A stretch of 64,000 nt of DNA from Micromonospora sp. NBC_01813 (GTDB lineage: Bacteria > Actinomycetota > Actinomycetes > Mycobacteriales > Micromonosporaceae). Positions 24,182 through 36,100 of this stretch are shown one piece after another (position 1 is the stretch's first letter; every line of letters starts with the position of its first letter). The position numbers were made by a program, and so were the translations under genes. The stretch covers positions 5,083,001-5,147,000 of the forward strand of contig NZ_CP109067.1 in assembly GCF_035917335.1 (NCBI RefSeq), read 5' to 3'. Under the pieces are notes generated by a model. It was not told the DNA's origin. It saw only the letters and a list, made by a program, of their open reading frames with translations, and did no database searches.

Positions 24182-27100
24182 TCAGCCACCGAGCATCTCA
24201 TGCAGCGTCGGCTCATCCGGCAACTCGAAGCCCAACTCGCTGCGGGCCACCTGCTCCGCCTCCGCCCGGCTCACCGGCCAGCGCCCCACTGCGGCAGCAG
24301 GTGACGGGACCGTGCCGACGCCGGGCACCGCAGAACTGTCACCCCAGGCTATCGAGCGCGGCACGTCCGGTCCCACCTCGACGGCCAGCAACTGGACCAG
24401 CTCACCGGCCGTACCCCGATCCGCGTAGTAGACGAAGTACGCGCCGCCCCGGTCGATCACCGTCCGGCCCGGCCCTGCAACGGCCGACGCGCTGGCCGCC
24501 ACGCCCGCCGACGCGCCGACGCGGGTTACCGCAGTCGACCCGCCGGCCGAGCTGCCCAAACTGGCCAAGCCGGCCAAACTGGCCTGCTCCGCGACGGGCG
24601 GCCCTGGCGGAGGCGGTGGCGGTGGCACCACTGGCGCACGGTCCAGATGGGCATAGCCGTCACTCATCAGGTCGAGGAACGCCCGCACCGGCATCGGCTG
24701 GGGATGGCCATGGTTCCACGGGTTGCGCAGCCAGACACGTCCATCTTGGGCCGCCACCACCTCGTACGCGTGTCCCGCGTGCAGTCCGTACGGCGGCGTC
24801 CCGTTCGGCAGATGCTGGTAGTGGTGCGGCGGCAAGGTGCTGACGATCACCGGGTTGCGCTGTGCCAGCAGCCGGACCAGCGTCGCCTCGACCGTAGGCT
24901 CGCTGCCTGGGTCGGTGGGGAGTCGGCCGGTGCGGGCCGGCTCGCCGGTGAGCTGGGTCAACAGCTCCGCCCACAGCTCGGGTGTGCTGCCGGGGTCCAT
25001 CCGCGCATAGCCACGGGGTGCGGCCCGGTGCGGGTCGGGCTGCTCCTGCCAGCTCTGCCACTGCTGTTGCCAGTGGACCTGCCGGGACTCGGTCCAGGTC
25101 CGGTCCACCGCCGCCAGCGCCTTCTCCAGCATGCTCGCCCAGGCCGCTCCCACCTGCGACTGGTCAGCGTAGGCGGCCTGCCCCGGCATCATGGCGTGCA
25201 CCGGGACGTCCGGGGTGACAGTGATCCGCAACCGTCGGCCGGTGGCAGTGGTGTGGCCGCCCGGGAGGCTGCTCTCGTGCAGCAGAACGTCGACGGTGCC
25301 GTCCGGGTTCGGCTGGAACAGTTGCCCGATCATCTGCGGGCTGTGCCCGGCGACCGCGCCGATCGAGGCGAGCATGCCGCAGTCGCCGAGTGTTCCCTGC
25401 GCGACGTGCTCCCGCCTGGGCAGCCCATTCCACAGCGGCGCCGCGGTGCCCGAGTTCGGGTCCACCGGGCGGCCGTACTCCGGTGCCACCTCCCCGGACT
25501 CCGGCTCGGGCAGCGTGGGGCGGTCGGCGTACCCGTGGATCTCGGTCGGACCGGCGGCGAGCGGTGCCGCTTCGCGGGCAGGCTCAGCCGACGCTGGCTC
25601 GACCGGCGCGCTCGGCGCCAGGTTGAGAATCGACCGGGTGAGCACGTCCGAGACCAGCACCATCGTGCGGGTCTGCGCCAGGTAGTGGAAGCTGTGGCTG
25701 CCGAGCAGCTGCGTGATCGCCGGGCTCGACCCGTACGTCGCGGTGATCGTCGCATGAGCCCGGCGGACGTCCTCGGCGAGCAACGCCCGGCGGCCGGCGT
25801 CCGTCGCCAGGTCGAAACCAGGGTGTACGCCGCCCACGTCGATCTGCGGCGAGTCCGCCAGGATGTACGGGCCGATGTCGACCTGGCCGGTCAGGTCGAC
25901 GTACACGCCGTCGCGGGCGACCCGGGCGGCGAACGCCGGATCGACGGCCTGCAGCTGGGCGATCTGGTCGGCGCGTAGCCCGATCACCTGGCCGGCCGAC
26001 GCGGGCAGGGTCGGCAGGCTCCGCTGGCCGCGTTCGGCGTCGACGGCCAGCTGCTGCAGCTGCTCGGCGAGCTGCGGCGCGAACGGCACGTGCCCGTCGT
26101 GGACGAGGCGGTCCCAGTAGTCGCGTTGCTGGGCCCGCTGCGGCTCGGTCAGCGTCGCCGGATCGGCGCCGAGGACCGCCAGCACCGTCTCCGGGGAGAG
26201 CGCCGGGGTGGTCAGCCGCAGCAGCAGGTTCGCTAGGTCCGCTGGCAGCGCCGCCCACCGGCCGTACGACTCGGGGGTGCCGGCGGTGAGGCCAAGCTGG
26301 TCGGCCAGTACGCCGATCTCGGCGCGCAGCGCCAGCCGGGTCCCCGGGTCTGCAGCGGTGTAGTGGCCCGCCAGCTCCCGAATCCGGATCAGCCGAGGGT
26401 CGGCTGGTCCGCCGTCCCGACCAGCCGTCCGATCAGCTGCTGCGCTTCGTCCTCCGTCATCGGCTGACACCTCCACCGTGGTTGCGGGTGGCGTCGATAC
26501 GCTGCGGTCATGTCCGACGCCAGCGATGCCCGGCCCACCGTCAGCGACGACCTGTACGCCGCCATCCTCGCCGACCCCGACGACATGGACCTGCGGCTGC
26601 GCTACGCCGACACCATCGAGTCCACCGACCCCGACCACGCCGCCCTGATCCGCGCCCAGATCGAGTACGACCGGGCCAAGATCACCGGCACCCCGATCGC
26701 GCCCGCGCTGTCCCGGCGGATGCGTGGACTCGCGGCCAGACTCGAGCCGCGGCTCTGCGCGAGGATCGCCGGGCTCGTCGACGACTGCGGGGTACGGCGT
26801 GGCTTCGCCGAGCTGATCGAGTTGCCCGGTGCCAGCTTCCTCGACCGAGGCGCGGACATCTACCGCCGGGCTCCGGTCCGCCACGTCCTGCTCACCGATG
26901 TCAGCCCGGACCTGGTCGGAGCGATCGCCGCGAGCCCGCTGCTGGCCCGACTCACCAGCCTCGGACTCGACAACAACCCGATCGGCGACGACGGACTGCG
27001 CACCCTGCTGGCCTCCCCGCACCTGCGACGGCTCCGCTGGCTGGGGCTGGTCAACTGCGGCATCACCCAGGTGGGTGCCGAACTGTTCGCCGAACTCGCC

Positions 27101-30100
27101 CCCCGGGTCCTGCCCCACCTGCGGTTCGTCTACTTCGCGCGCAACCACGCCGAGCTGGTCCCCTACGGAGAGGGCTCCGACGCCATCTCCGGGCAGGACC
27201 CGATCGACGTCTACATCCCGCCGATCGCCGAACGGATCACCGCCAAGCACGGACCGCTGCCCTGGCTCGACCCCGACATCGCCTGGCGGGGGGGATTCGT
27301 CGACTTCAGCGAGGTGTGACGACAGCGGTGTCGAGTTCCGGTTAGCCTCGGCGATCCGTTGCGCGTGGAACCGAATACTCGGCGGGATGTTGCGTGAGTC
27401 GTCGGGCAGCGCGGCGGACGCTTCGCCGATCTGGAGCTCCACCGACCTCCTGAACTCTCTGCCGAGCGCCGGCATGATTGGGCGGGCCACAGCGGCGGCA
27501 CCGAGGATCCGGAGCTGACCGGCGGCGTCGGAAAGACCGAGGATGTCGGGTTCCCCCCCGCGGGTGGTCCTCGGCCCGTGCAGCGGGCGCAGCTCCAGCG
27601 AGCCGACGAGGGCGGCGACCCCGCCCGGGTATTCGGGAGCCTGGCCAATGGACAGGACCACCCGGTCGTACTCCTGCCGGGTGCCGTCGCTGAACTCGAC
27701 CAGGAACGTACCGTCCACGGTGTGCCGGGCGGACACGATCTCGCGCAGCGACTGGCTGATCCGGCCGTCGGTGGCGGCCACGTCGTACGCACCCACGTCG
27801 GGCAACGTGTTGCGGCGGTTGTACCCGCCGGAGAAGCTGCGTTGGAACCGCAGCTCGGCGTCCCGCACCGGGTCACCGGTGCGGTCAGCTGGCGGCAGCC
27901 CGACCGCGCGGGCCGACCAGTCGATCGTCGCGGCCAGTGAGGCGGCGGCCTGCTCGATGTCCCAGGCCCCGGAGGCACCCGCGCCAAACACCAGCACCCG
28001 GTCACCCGGCTGGTACGCGTCAGCGAGGTTCTGCCCACCGAAGTCGACCCGGGGACGTGCTGGCCGCAGGTCGGTGAACCGGCCCTCGGCGTCGAATCCG
28101 AGCCGCTGTGCGACGTCGCCGGGCAGCGCCGCCGGGTCCACGGCCCGCCCGTCCGGGGCGTACACCTGGCCGGTCGTCGGGTCGACCGCGAACCCGCTGG
28201 CCGGATCCGCCAGCAGCGGATCGGTGAGCCGGCCGGCGGTGTCGGCCAGCAACGGCAGGTCAGCGCGGATGGCGCCAACGCCGCCGAGCACCGTGCGTAC
28301 CTGTGCGGGGAGCGTGGCCGGGTCGATGACCGCGCCGGTCGGATCCCGGAACACCGGCATCGGTCCGGATCGGTCGACCTGGTAGCCAGTGGCCGGGTCG
28401 ACGTACCGACCGGTTGTCGACGTCGGCGCGGCCGGCACCCGCGCGGGGCCCGGACCGGCGGCGATGTCCAGAGTGGTCGCGTAGAAGCCGCGGTCGCCGA
28501 TCGTCACCCGGTAGTTCGCGCCGTCCGGCCACCCGACGGCATCGCCAGGGTCCGTCGGGCGGGGGGTGATCGCGGTCGCGGTGCCCTGGTGGCTGGGCAT
28601 CCCGGTGTACGCGCGGGCCGCCCCCACCGCCGCCGCGAAGTCACTGGAGGGCGCGAACTGGGTGCCTTCGTCGGCCAGGTCCGCCGGCTGGAACGGCAAC
28701 CCGGGAATCTCCAGCTCACTCGGCACCTGACCCATCAGCAGCTGCTGCCGGTCCGCCCACGGGTCGTGGCCCTGCGACACCGCCAGCACCGGCGGCAGGC
28801 CGTCGCCGGTGTCCGGCGGCGCGTCGAGGGTGGCGAAGTCGGCGGTCGCCGCCCAGCCGCCGCCGATGACCAGCCGGTCGAAGACGTGCCGCGGGTCGGC
28901 GTCGAGTGCCGCGTCCACCCGGTCCGTCAACGCCAGGTCCGCCTGGTCGCGCAGCGCCGTCGCCTGCGCCGCCCACGCGCGGGCCGCCGCCCGTACGTCG
29001 GCCTGCACCACCCGGATCTGGTCGGCCAGGCCGGGTGCGTCGCGGGCGACGGCGAGCAGACCGGCCAGGTCCGCGAAGGCCGGCCCCAACTGGGTACGGA
29101 TGGCGGCGAACCGGGCGTCGGTGGCGGCCAGACCGACCATCGGTACGTTCGGCACCAGGCTGTGCACCCGATGCCCCGGGTACGGCTCCAGCAGCCCACT
29201 GGAGATCAACAGACCGACCGCGTCGGCCCGCAACCGGGCCACCTGGGCCGGGTCGGCGTGCCGGCCGGTGCCCGCCTGTGCCAGCTGATCGGCGACGGTA
29301 CGCAGCTCAGCCAGCCGACCCAGGTCCCGCGCGGTCAGGTGCCGCTGCCCGTCACCTTCGGGCCGGGCACCTTCGGCGAGCGCGGTCGTCGCATCGGTAC
29401 GCAGCCCGTCGGCGCGTTCCTGGGCGATCGCGTCGACTTCGGCCAGCGCGGCGGCGACCGCCCGCCGGACGTGGTCCCCGGATGCCTGCTCCGACACCCG
29501 TACGGTGGCACCATCGGCGTGCAGCGCCACGGTCGCGACCGGGGCGACGGCCACCCCGGGTGGCAGCGGGCTGACGGTGACGGCGACAGTGAACGGCCCG
29601 GTCGCGGTGTGCACGGTGACGATCCCGGTGTCCGGGTCGGCGACCGCGCCGTCGGGCAGCAGCCCGGATTCGAGCGCGTCGCGTACCGCCGCTGCGACGG
29701 CGACCGGGTCGGCAGCGTGCAGCGCGCCACCGAACGTGGTACCGGCGGCCGCACTGTACAGATCCGCCCTGGCGGCTAGCGGCCCGACTCCGTCGGGTTT
29801 GGCGGGTCCGTCCGGTCCGTCGGCGTGCTCGGGTCCGTGGGGTCCGTCGGCGGCCACACCTGGCGGCCGGTTATCCGGCCCGACTGCCGCGCCGTCGCGT
29901 ACTCCTGCATGATCACCATTGGCGGCATGCTCCGGTGCGCGGTCACCACCCCGTTGTGGTCGATCACCCAGTTCCCCTGCCCCAGGCCCATCCCCCGGGT
30001 CCGTTCCGTCTCGGAGAGGATCTCCCTCGCCACCCAGCCGAACTCGAACTCGTGCAGCGCCATCCGATTCGGCGTCCCGACCAGCCGCTGGATCAGCGTC

Positions 30101-33100
30101 TGCGCTTCGTCCCGAGTCACTCCGGATCCCCCCACCTGCCGCTGCCGGCACGTCCATCGACCACAACGTGTGCGTGGCCGCCAGGTACTCGGCGGGAGGC
30201 TGCGACGCCGTCCCGCCGTACTGCGGATCCCACCACACCGGTCCGTCGGCACCGTACGGGTAGACGATCAAGAAGGCGTGCGAGCCGGCTGCCTGGACGT
30301 TTCCGGCTGCGTCGAGGTTGAGCTGGTCGGTGTGCTGGTCGAAGCTGAGCCAGTCGGCGATCACCAGGGCGGCGCTGCCCGGACCGGCCGCCGCCACCCG
30401 GGCCTGCAGTTGTGCGTACTGCTCGGCGACCGCCGCCGCGCGGTCCGCCGGTGCCCCCGGCAGTTCCGTCGCCGGGCCGACCCATTCGCCGCCGAGCCAC
30501 TCCTCGGCCCGACCCACCCCGTCGGATTCGCCGGTCAGCCGATCAATGGTGCCGTCCGGCAACACATCCGACCACCTCGGCAACGACACCATCGGCCGAC
30601 CAAGGAAACTCGACAAACCCGCCAACGAACAATCCATACAATTGTTACCCCGACCCGACCGCGCCGGACCACCATCATTCACCAACCCACCAAACGGATG
30701 CGACGACGGATCCGCACCCACCACAAAACCATCACCCGACCACAACACCGACTCAAGATCCGCCTGAAAAGCCACATCCTCCAACGGCGCCAAATTCAAC
30801 GGACCAACCGGACGCGACCCCGACAACCCACCGCCACCAACAGCTACTCCGCTTGAGACTCCGTCACCGGCCACACCTGCCGACCCGAGATCCGACCCTG
30901 CCGACGCTCCGTCGAGTAGCGGCCGATCGTCACCGGTACGGGCAGACTCCCGTGCACCGTCACCGTCCCGTCCCGGTCGATGATGTAGCTCCCCAGGCCG
31001 ATCTGCATCCCCGTACCGCGCTGCTGCGGACTCAGCGTCTCCTGCGCCAGCCAGCCGAACTCGAACTCGTGCAGCGCCATCGGATTCGGCGTGCCGACCA
31101 GCCGTTGGATCAGTTCCTGCGCTTCGTCCCGGGTCACTGCTGGTCCCTCCACCTGCCACTGTCGGCGCGTCCATCGACCACAACGCGTGGGTGCCGGCAA
31201 CGAGGTGCGCCGGCGGGGTCGACCACGTCTGGCCGTCCTGCGGATCCCACCACACCGGCCCGTCCGCCCCGTACGGGTACACGATCAGAAACGCGTGCGA
31301 GCCGTCAGCCAGGGCGTTGCCGTCGGCGTCGAGCTGCAGGAGCCCCGTCGACTCGTCCACGCTCAGCCAGTCGGCGACCACCAGCGCGGCGCTGCCCGGA
31401 CCGGCCGCCGCCACCCGCTCCTGCAGTTGCGCGTACTGCCGGACGACCGCCACCGACCGCTTCTGCGGCGACCCGGGCATGTTCGCCGGCGGCGCGACCC
31501 ACTCGCCGCCGAGCCACTCCTCGGCCCGGTCGACGCCGGCCACCTCGCCGGTCTGTCGGTCGATGGAGCCGTCCGGCAACACATCCGACCACCTCGGCAA
31601 CGACACCATCGGCCGACCAAGGAAGCTCGACAAACCCGCCAACGAACAATCCATACAATTGTTACCCCGACCAGAACGCGCCGGACCACCATCATTCACC
31701 AACCCACCAAACGGATGCGAAGAAGGATCCGCACCTACCACAAAACCATCACCCGACCACAACACCGACTCAAGATCCGCCTGAAAAGCCACATCCTCCA
31801 ATGGCGCCAAATTCAACGGACCAACCGGACGCGACCCCGACAACCCACCGCCACCACCAACAACGCCGGGGCCGCCCCCAGCGTCTACTCCGCCGGAGAA
31901 CCCGTCACCGGCCACACCCGCCGACCCGAAATCCGACCCAGGCGACGCTGCGTCACGTACTCCTCGACCAGCACGACCGTCGCCGGCCGGCTCGGCTGGG
32001 CGGTCACCACGCCCGTCAGGTCCACGATGAAGCGTCGTCGACCCGCCAGCATCATCCAACGACGCCAGCCTGGTCGGCCCGGCATCACCGGTCTCACCCG
32101 ACGGCGGCCGGCGGCGGGTCAGGTCTGGCTGGCCTCCTGGCAGATCCGGGTCAACTCCGCCTCGCTCGGCAACGGCACCGTCGTGAAGTGATGCGTCACC
32201 GACTCCGCCGTCGTACGATCGGTCCGGTGGAACGTGTGGCGCTCCTGATTCGCGTACAGAACCGATACCGCCAAGTCCGCTCCGTACCCCCACCGACCCT
32301 CCCGGTAGTCCCAGACCACCGCCTGGGTCGGACCGGAGTCGTCTGCCAGCGCTATCACGTTGACTGGGGTCTCCGTCGGATTGATCGGTCGGTACAGCAG
32401 GTAGTACTGGAACTCCAGATCGACCATCAGCCACCGCCGTCGGATCGAGAACGAACCCAGGCAGATCCGCCTGGTCAAGGCCACGCGCAGCAAGGATATC
32501 CCCAAAGGTTTGCCCGCTGCTGCCGAGCCAGTTGATATATCCCTGCCGGGCCACGCTACTCGGTGGCAAATCTGAATCCAGCGCAGCGAGCCACTTCGAA
32601 ATCCCGTTGAATTTTGCCTCACTGAACCGTTCGACCAGCGAATTCAGCTCGCGAGGCAGGCTTCCAGCCAGACCGCTTTGCTTATTAACTGCCAGAATGT
32701 CAAGAAACGCATTGACCCTGTCCACACCAGGCGCAGCGATATCCCGCACCAGTTCGTACGCGCCATGAGTCCGCTTTCCAACGGCCCAGCTCCGGTCAGT
32801 CGGAAATTGCAGCTCATACTTCCGACCACTCGGAGATAGCAATGTTGCATTCAGACCATAGAAGCGATTTCCAGACCGCCAGTAAGATTTTCCAGACAAG
32901 ACCCGATGCCCGGAAAATTCCAAGCCGCGCAGCACGTCTTCCACCGCCGCACCATACGAATCCCCCTCAGGGCTGCGCACCGAGAACCGCACTATGTCGT
33001 TGATTTCAACGAGCGCGGTCGGCAAATCGAGGCCAGCAGCCTTCTCGAAGTCCACGAGGAATTTTCTCGCTAAGGAGCTTGGCCCCTTAACACTATTTTC

Positions 33101-36100
33101 GACACCCAGGAGGGCAAGCGTTTCACTTCCCACGAAACCTGACCTGGCGTTAATCTCAGCGATCAGGTTCCCGATTTCGCCAGCAATCACCGAAGCATCT
33201 ACGCGCGCCGCCCGCACGGCGTCGAAGATCATCTGCTGTTCGTCAGTCGACAGCCGGTCGAAGAAGGCAGCGTCACGGTCGAGAGATGTGCCTTGATCCA
33301 AGGTTAGGCCTGACTGGCCTCCCGACAGATCCGGGTCAACTCCGCCTCTCTCGGCAACGGCACCGCCGTGAAGTGATACGTCACCGACTCCGCCGTCGTA
33401 CGATCGACCAACCTGGTCTGCTCCAGGTCTGGCGTCGAATACAGGAACGCCGTTGCCACGTCCGGCCGGAAGTTCCACCTCTGGGTCGGACGGTCCCAGA
33501 TCACGGCCCGTACCGGTCCCCGCTCCTGAGCCAGCGCGAGCACGTTCGCCGGAGTTCCGTCCAGTTCCCCGGCTGGGTACATCAGGTAATACGTGAACTG
33601 CACGGTCAACCCCTTCGATACTTTCCGAGGCCGAAAGCTTCTCACCAACCTCCTGCCCCGTCAGGTCTGGCTGGCCTCCTGGCAGATCCGGGTCAACTCC
33701 GCCTCGCTCGGCAACGGCACCGTCGTGAAGTGATGCGTCACCGACTCCGCCGTCACCCGGTCGATCCAATGGAACGTGTGGCGCTCCTGATTGACGTACA
33801 GAATTGCCACTGCGACGTCCGGGCGGAAGTTCCATCGGTCCGCCCGACGGTCCCAGATCACCGCCTGAGTCGGACCAGGGCAATTCGCCAGCGCTATCAC
33901 GTTGACTGGGGTCTCCGTCGGATTGATCGGTCGGTACAGCAGGTAGTACTGGAAGCCCAGGTCCCCCATCAGCCACCACCGTCGGATCGAAGGTCTCACT
34001 CAGCCGAGCAGCGGTTGCCGCTCCCACGTCACCGGGCTTGCCCAAGTGACTGCCGGTCAGGTCTGGCTGGCCTCCTGGCAGATCCGGGTCAACTCCGCCT
34101 CGCTCGGCAGCGGCACCGTCGTAAAGTGATGCGTCACCGACTCCGCCGTCGCCCGGTCCACCCCTCGGAAGTTGTTGCGTTCCTGGTTCACGAACAGCAC
34201 TGCTGTCGCGACGTCCGGCTGACAACTCCACCTGGCCGTCGGCCGGTCCCAGATCACCGCTCTGCTGGGACCTGGATCGTTTGCCAGCGCGATCACGTTC
34301 GCCGGATGGTCCGCCGGCCACGTTGGGGGGTACAGCAGGTAGTACTGGAACTCCATCAGTGGCAGCCTCCCCGCCGTCGTCCCGACTCGTGGTCAGGTCC
34401 CGCTGGTCTCCTGGCAGATGCGGGTCAGCTCCGGCTCGCTCGGCAGCGGCACCGTCGTGAAGTGATGCGTCACCGACTCCGCCGTCGCCCGGTCCACCTT
34501 CCGTACGCTGTGGCGCTCCGGGTTGGCGTACAGGATCGACGCCGCCACGTCCGGTCGGAAGCCCCACCTCGACGTCGGACGGTCCCAGATCACCGCCTGC
34601 GTCGGCCCGGTGCCGGCCGCCACCGCTATCACGTTGACCGGCGGCTGGGTCTGGTCGTCCGTCCGATACAGCAGGTGGTACCGAAAGGTCAGAGTTGCCA
34701 TCTGTGCTTCCTATCGAGTCCGGGTCGAATCCAGGCAGGTCGGACGGGTCCAATCCGCGCGCAGCCAGCTCCTGCCGGAAGCTACGGGACGGATCGGCGG
34801 CGAGCCAGTCAGCGTAGTCCCGCCGCAGGCCAGCCTGGTCTGCCTTGCCGATCCACTTGGCGAAGCTGGTGTCCTTCGGCGCGCCGTACCGCTCGGTCAG
34901 CTCCGGCATTCCACCGGGCATCCGGCCGGCGATGTCGTGCGCCTTGTTGACCGCGAGGATGTCGAGGAGAGCGTGCATCCGGTCGGCCGGGGTAGCCGCC
35001 GGGTCCCGCATCACCTCGTACGGCCCGTGGGTCTGCTTGCCGATCGCCCAACTCGTTGCCGTCGGGAACTGCAGTTCGTACGTGCGGCCCGTCGGCGAGA
35101 CGAGGGTGCAGTTCAGCCCGAAGAACCGGTTGCCGGGGTGCCAGAAGCTCTTCACGTCGGTGACCTGGTGGCCGCTGGCGGTCAGGGCGTCGAGCATGCC
35201 GGTCACCGCTGGTCCGTACGCGTCGGTCTCTGGTGCCCGTACGGAGAACCGCACCGTGTCGTTGGTCTCGGCCAGCGCCTCCGGGAGGGTGTACCCCAAG
35301 GGCTCGAACTCGGTGCTGAACTTGCGGGCCAGCGACTCGGCGCCCTTGACCCGGTATTCACTGCCCAACGGGGTCAGGGCAGCCGCGCCGGCCAGCCCGA
35401 GGTCGGCGTTGAGCTGGTCGCCGATCGTCTCCAGCTCGGCCAGGATGGCGTCGGCGTCGACCTGGGCGGCCTGCAACTCGGCGAGCAGCGCGACCCGGTC
35501 CGGCTCGGTCAACGCGTCCAGGTACGCCGGACCGGAATCCGCCGGCTGCACCGGACCAGCCGCCTCGGCCGGACCGACGGAATCCGCCGGCTGCACCGGA
35601 CCGGCAGGCTCGGCGGGTCGGGTGACGGTGTCCGGGCTGGCCGACACCGGGTTGCCGTCGGCGTCGAGGACGATCGACCAGACGCCGTCGACCTCGCTGT
35701 CGTAGATGGGCGCGGTGTCGGAGACGGTACGGCTCTGCGCGTCGATCCAGATGATCCGGCCGTTGTGGTTGACCGCGTTCCAGGTGTGCACGCCGCCGCC
35801 GACCGCCGCGGTCCAGCTCGTGATGATCAACGCGGCGGAGCCGTGGCCGGCCCGCAGCAACTGGTCGGCGACCGCCTCCAGCCCGGCTGGCCCACGCCCG
35901 TTGGGCTCGAAGCCTGCGCCCAACCACTGCTCCTGTCGCCGGGTACTGCCCGGCTCGGCGGGCACCGACGCGTCGACCGACGCCGCCACCTGCGGGTCGC
36001 CGTACCAGGTGGCGAGGACGGACAGGCCGACGTCGGCGCAGTTGGTGGCGCGGCCCGGGTTCGCCGGGCCGCCGTCGTTGACCAGCTCCGGCCACCGGCC

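Noticed and set aside
32119..34701. Apparent protein repeat GVGDASLHDGAVAERGGV in the giant toxin
   Set aside because: It is the out-of-frame reading of the conserved immunity tail ESVTHHFTTVPLP. The conservation belongs to the immunity frame, so it is not a selected toxin repeat, even if it is translated.
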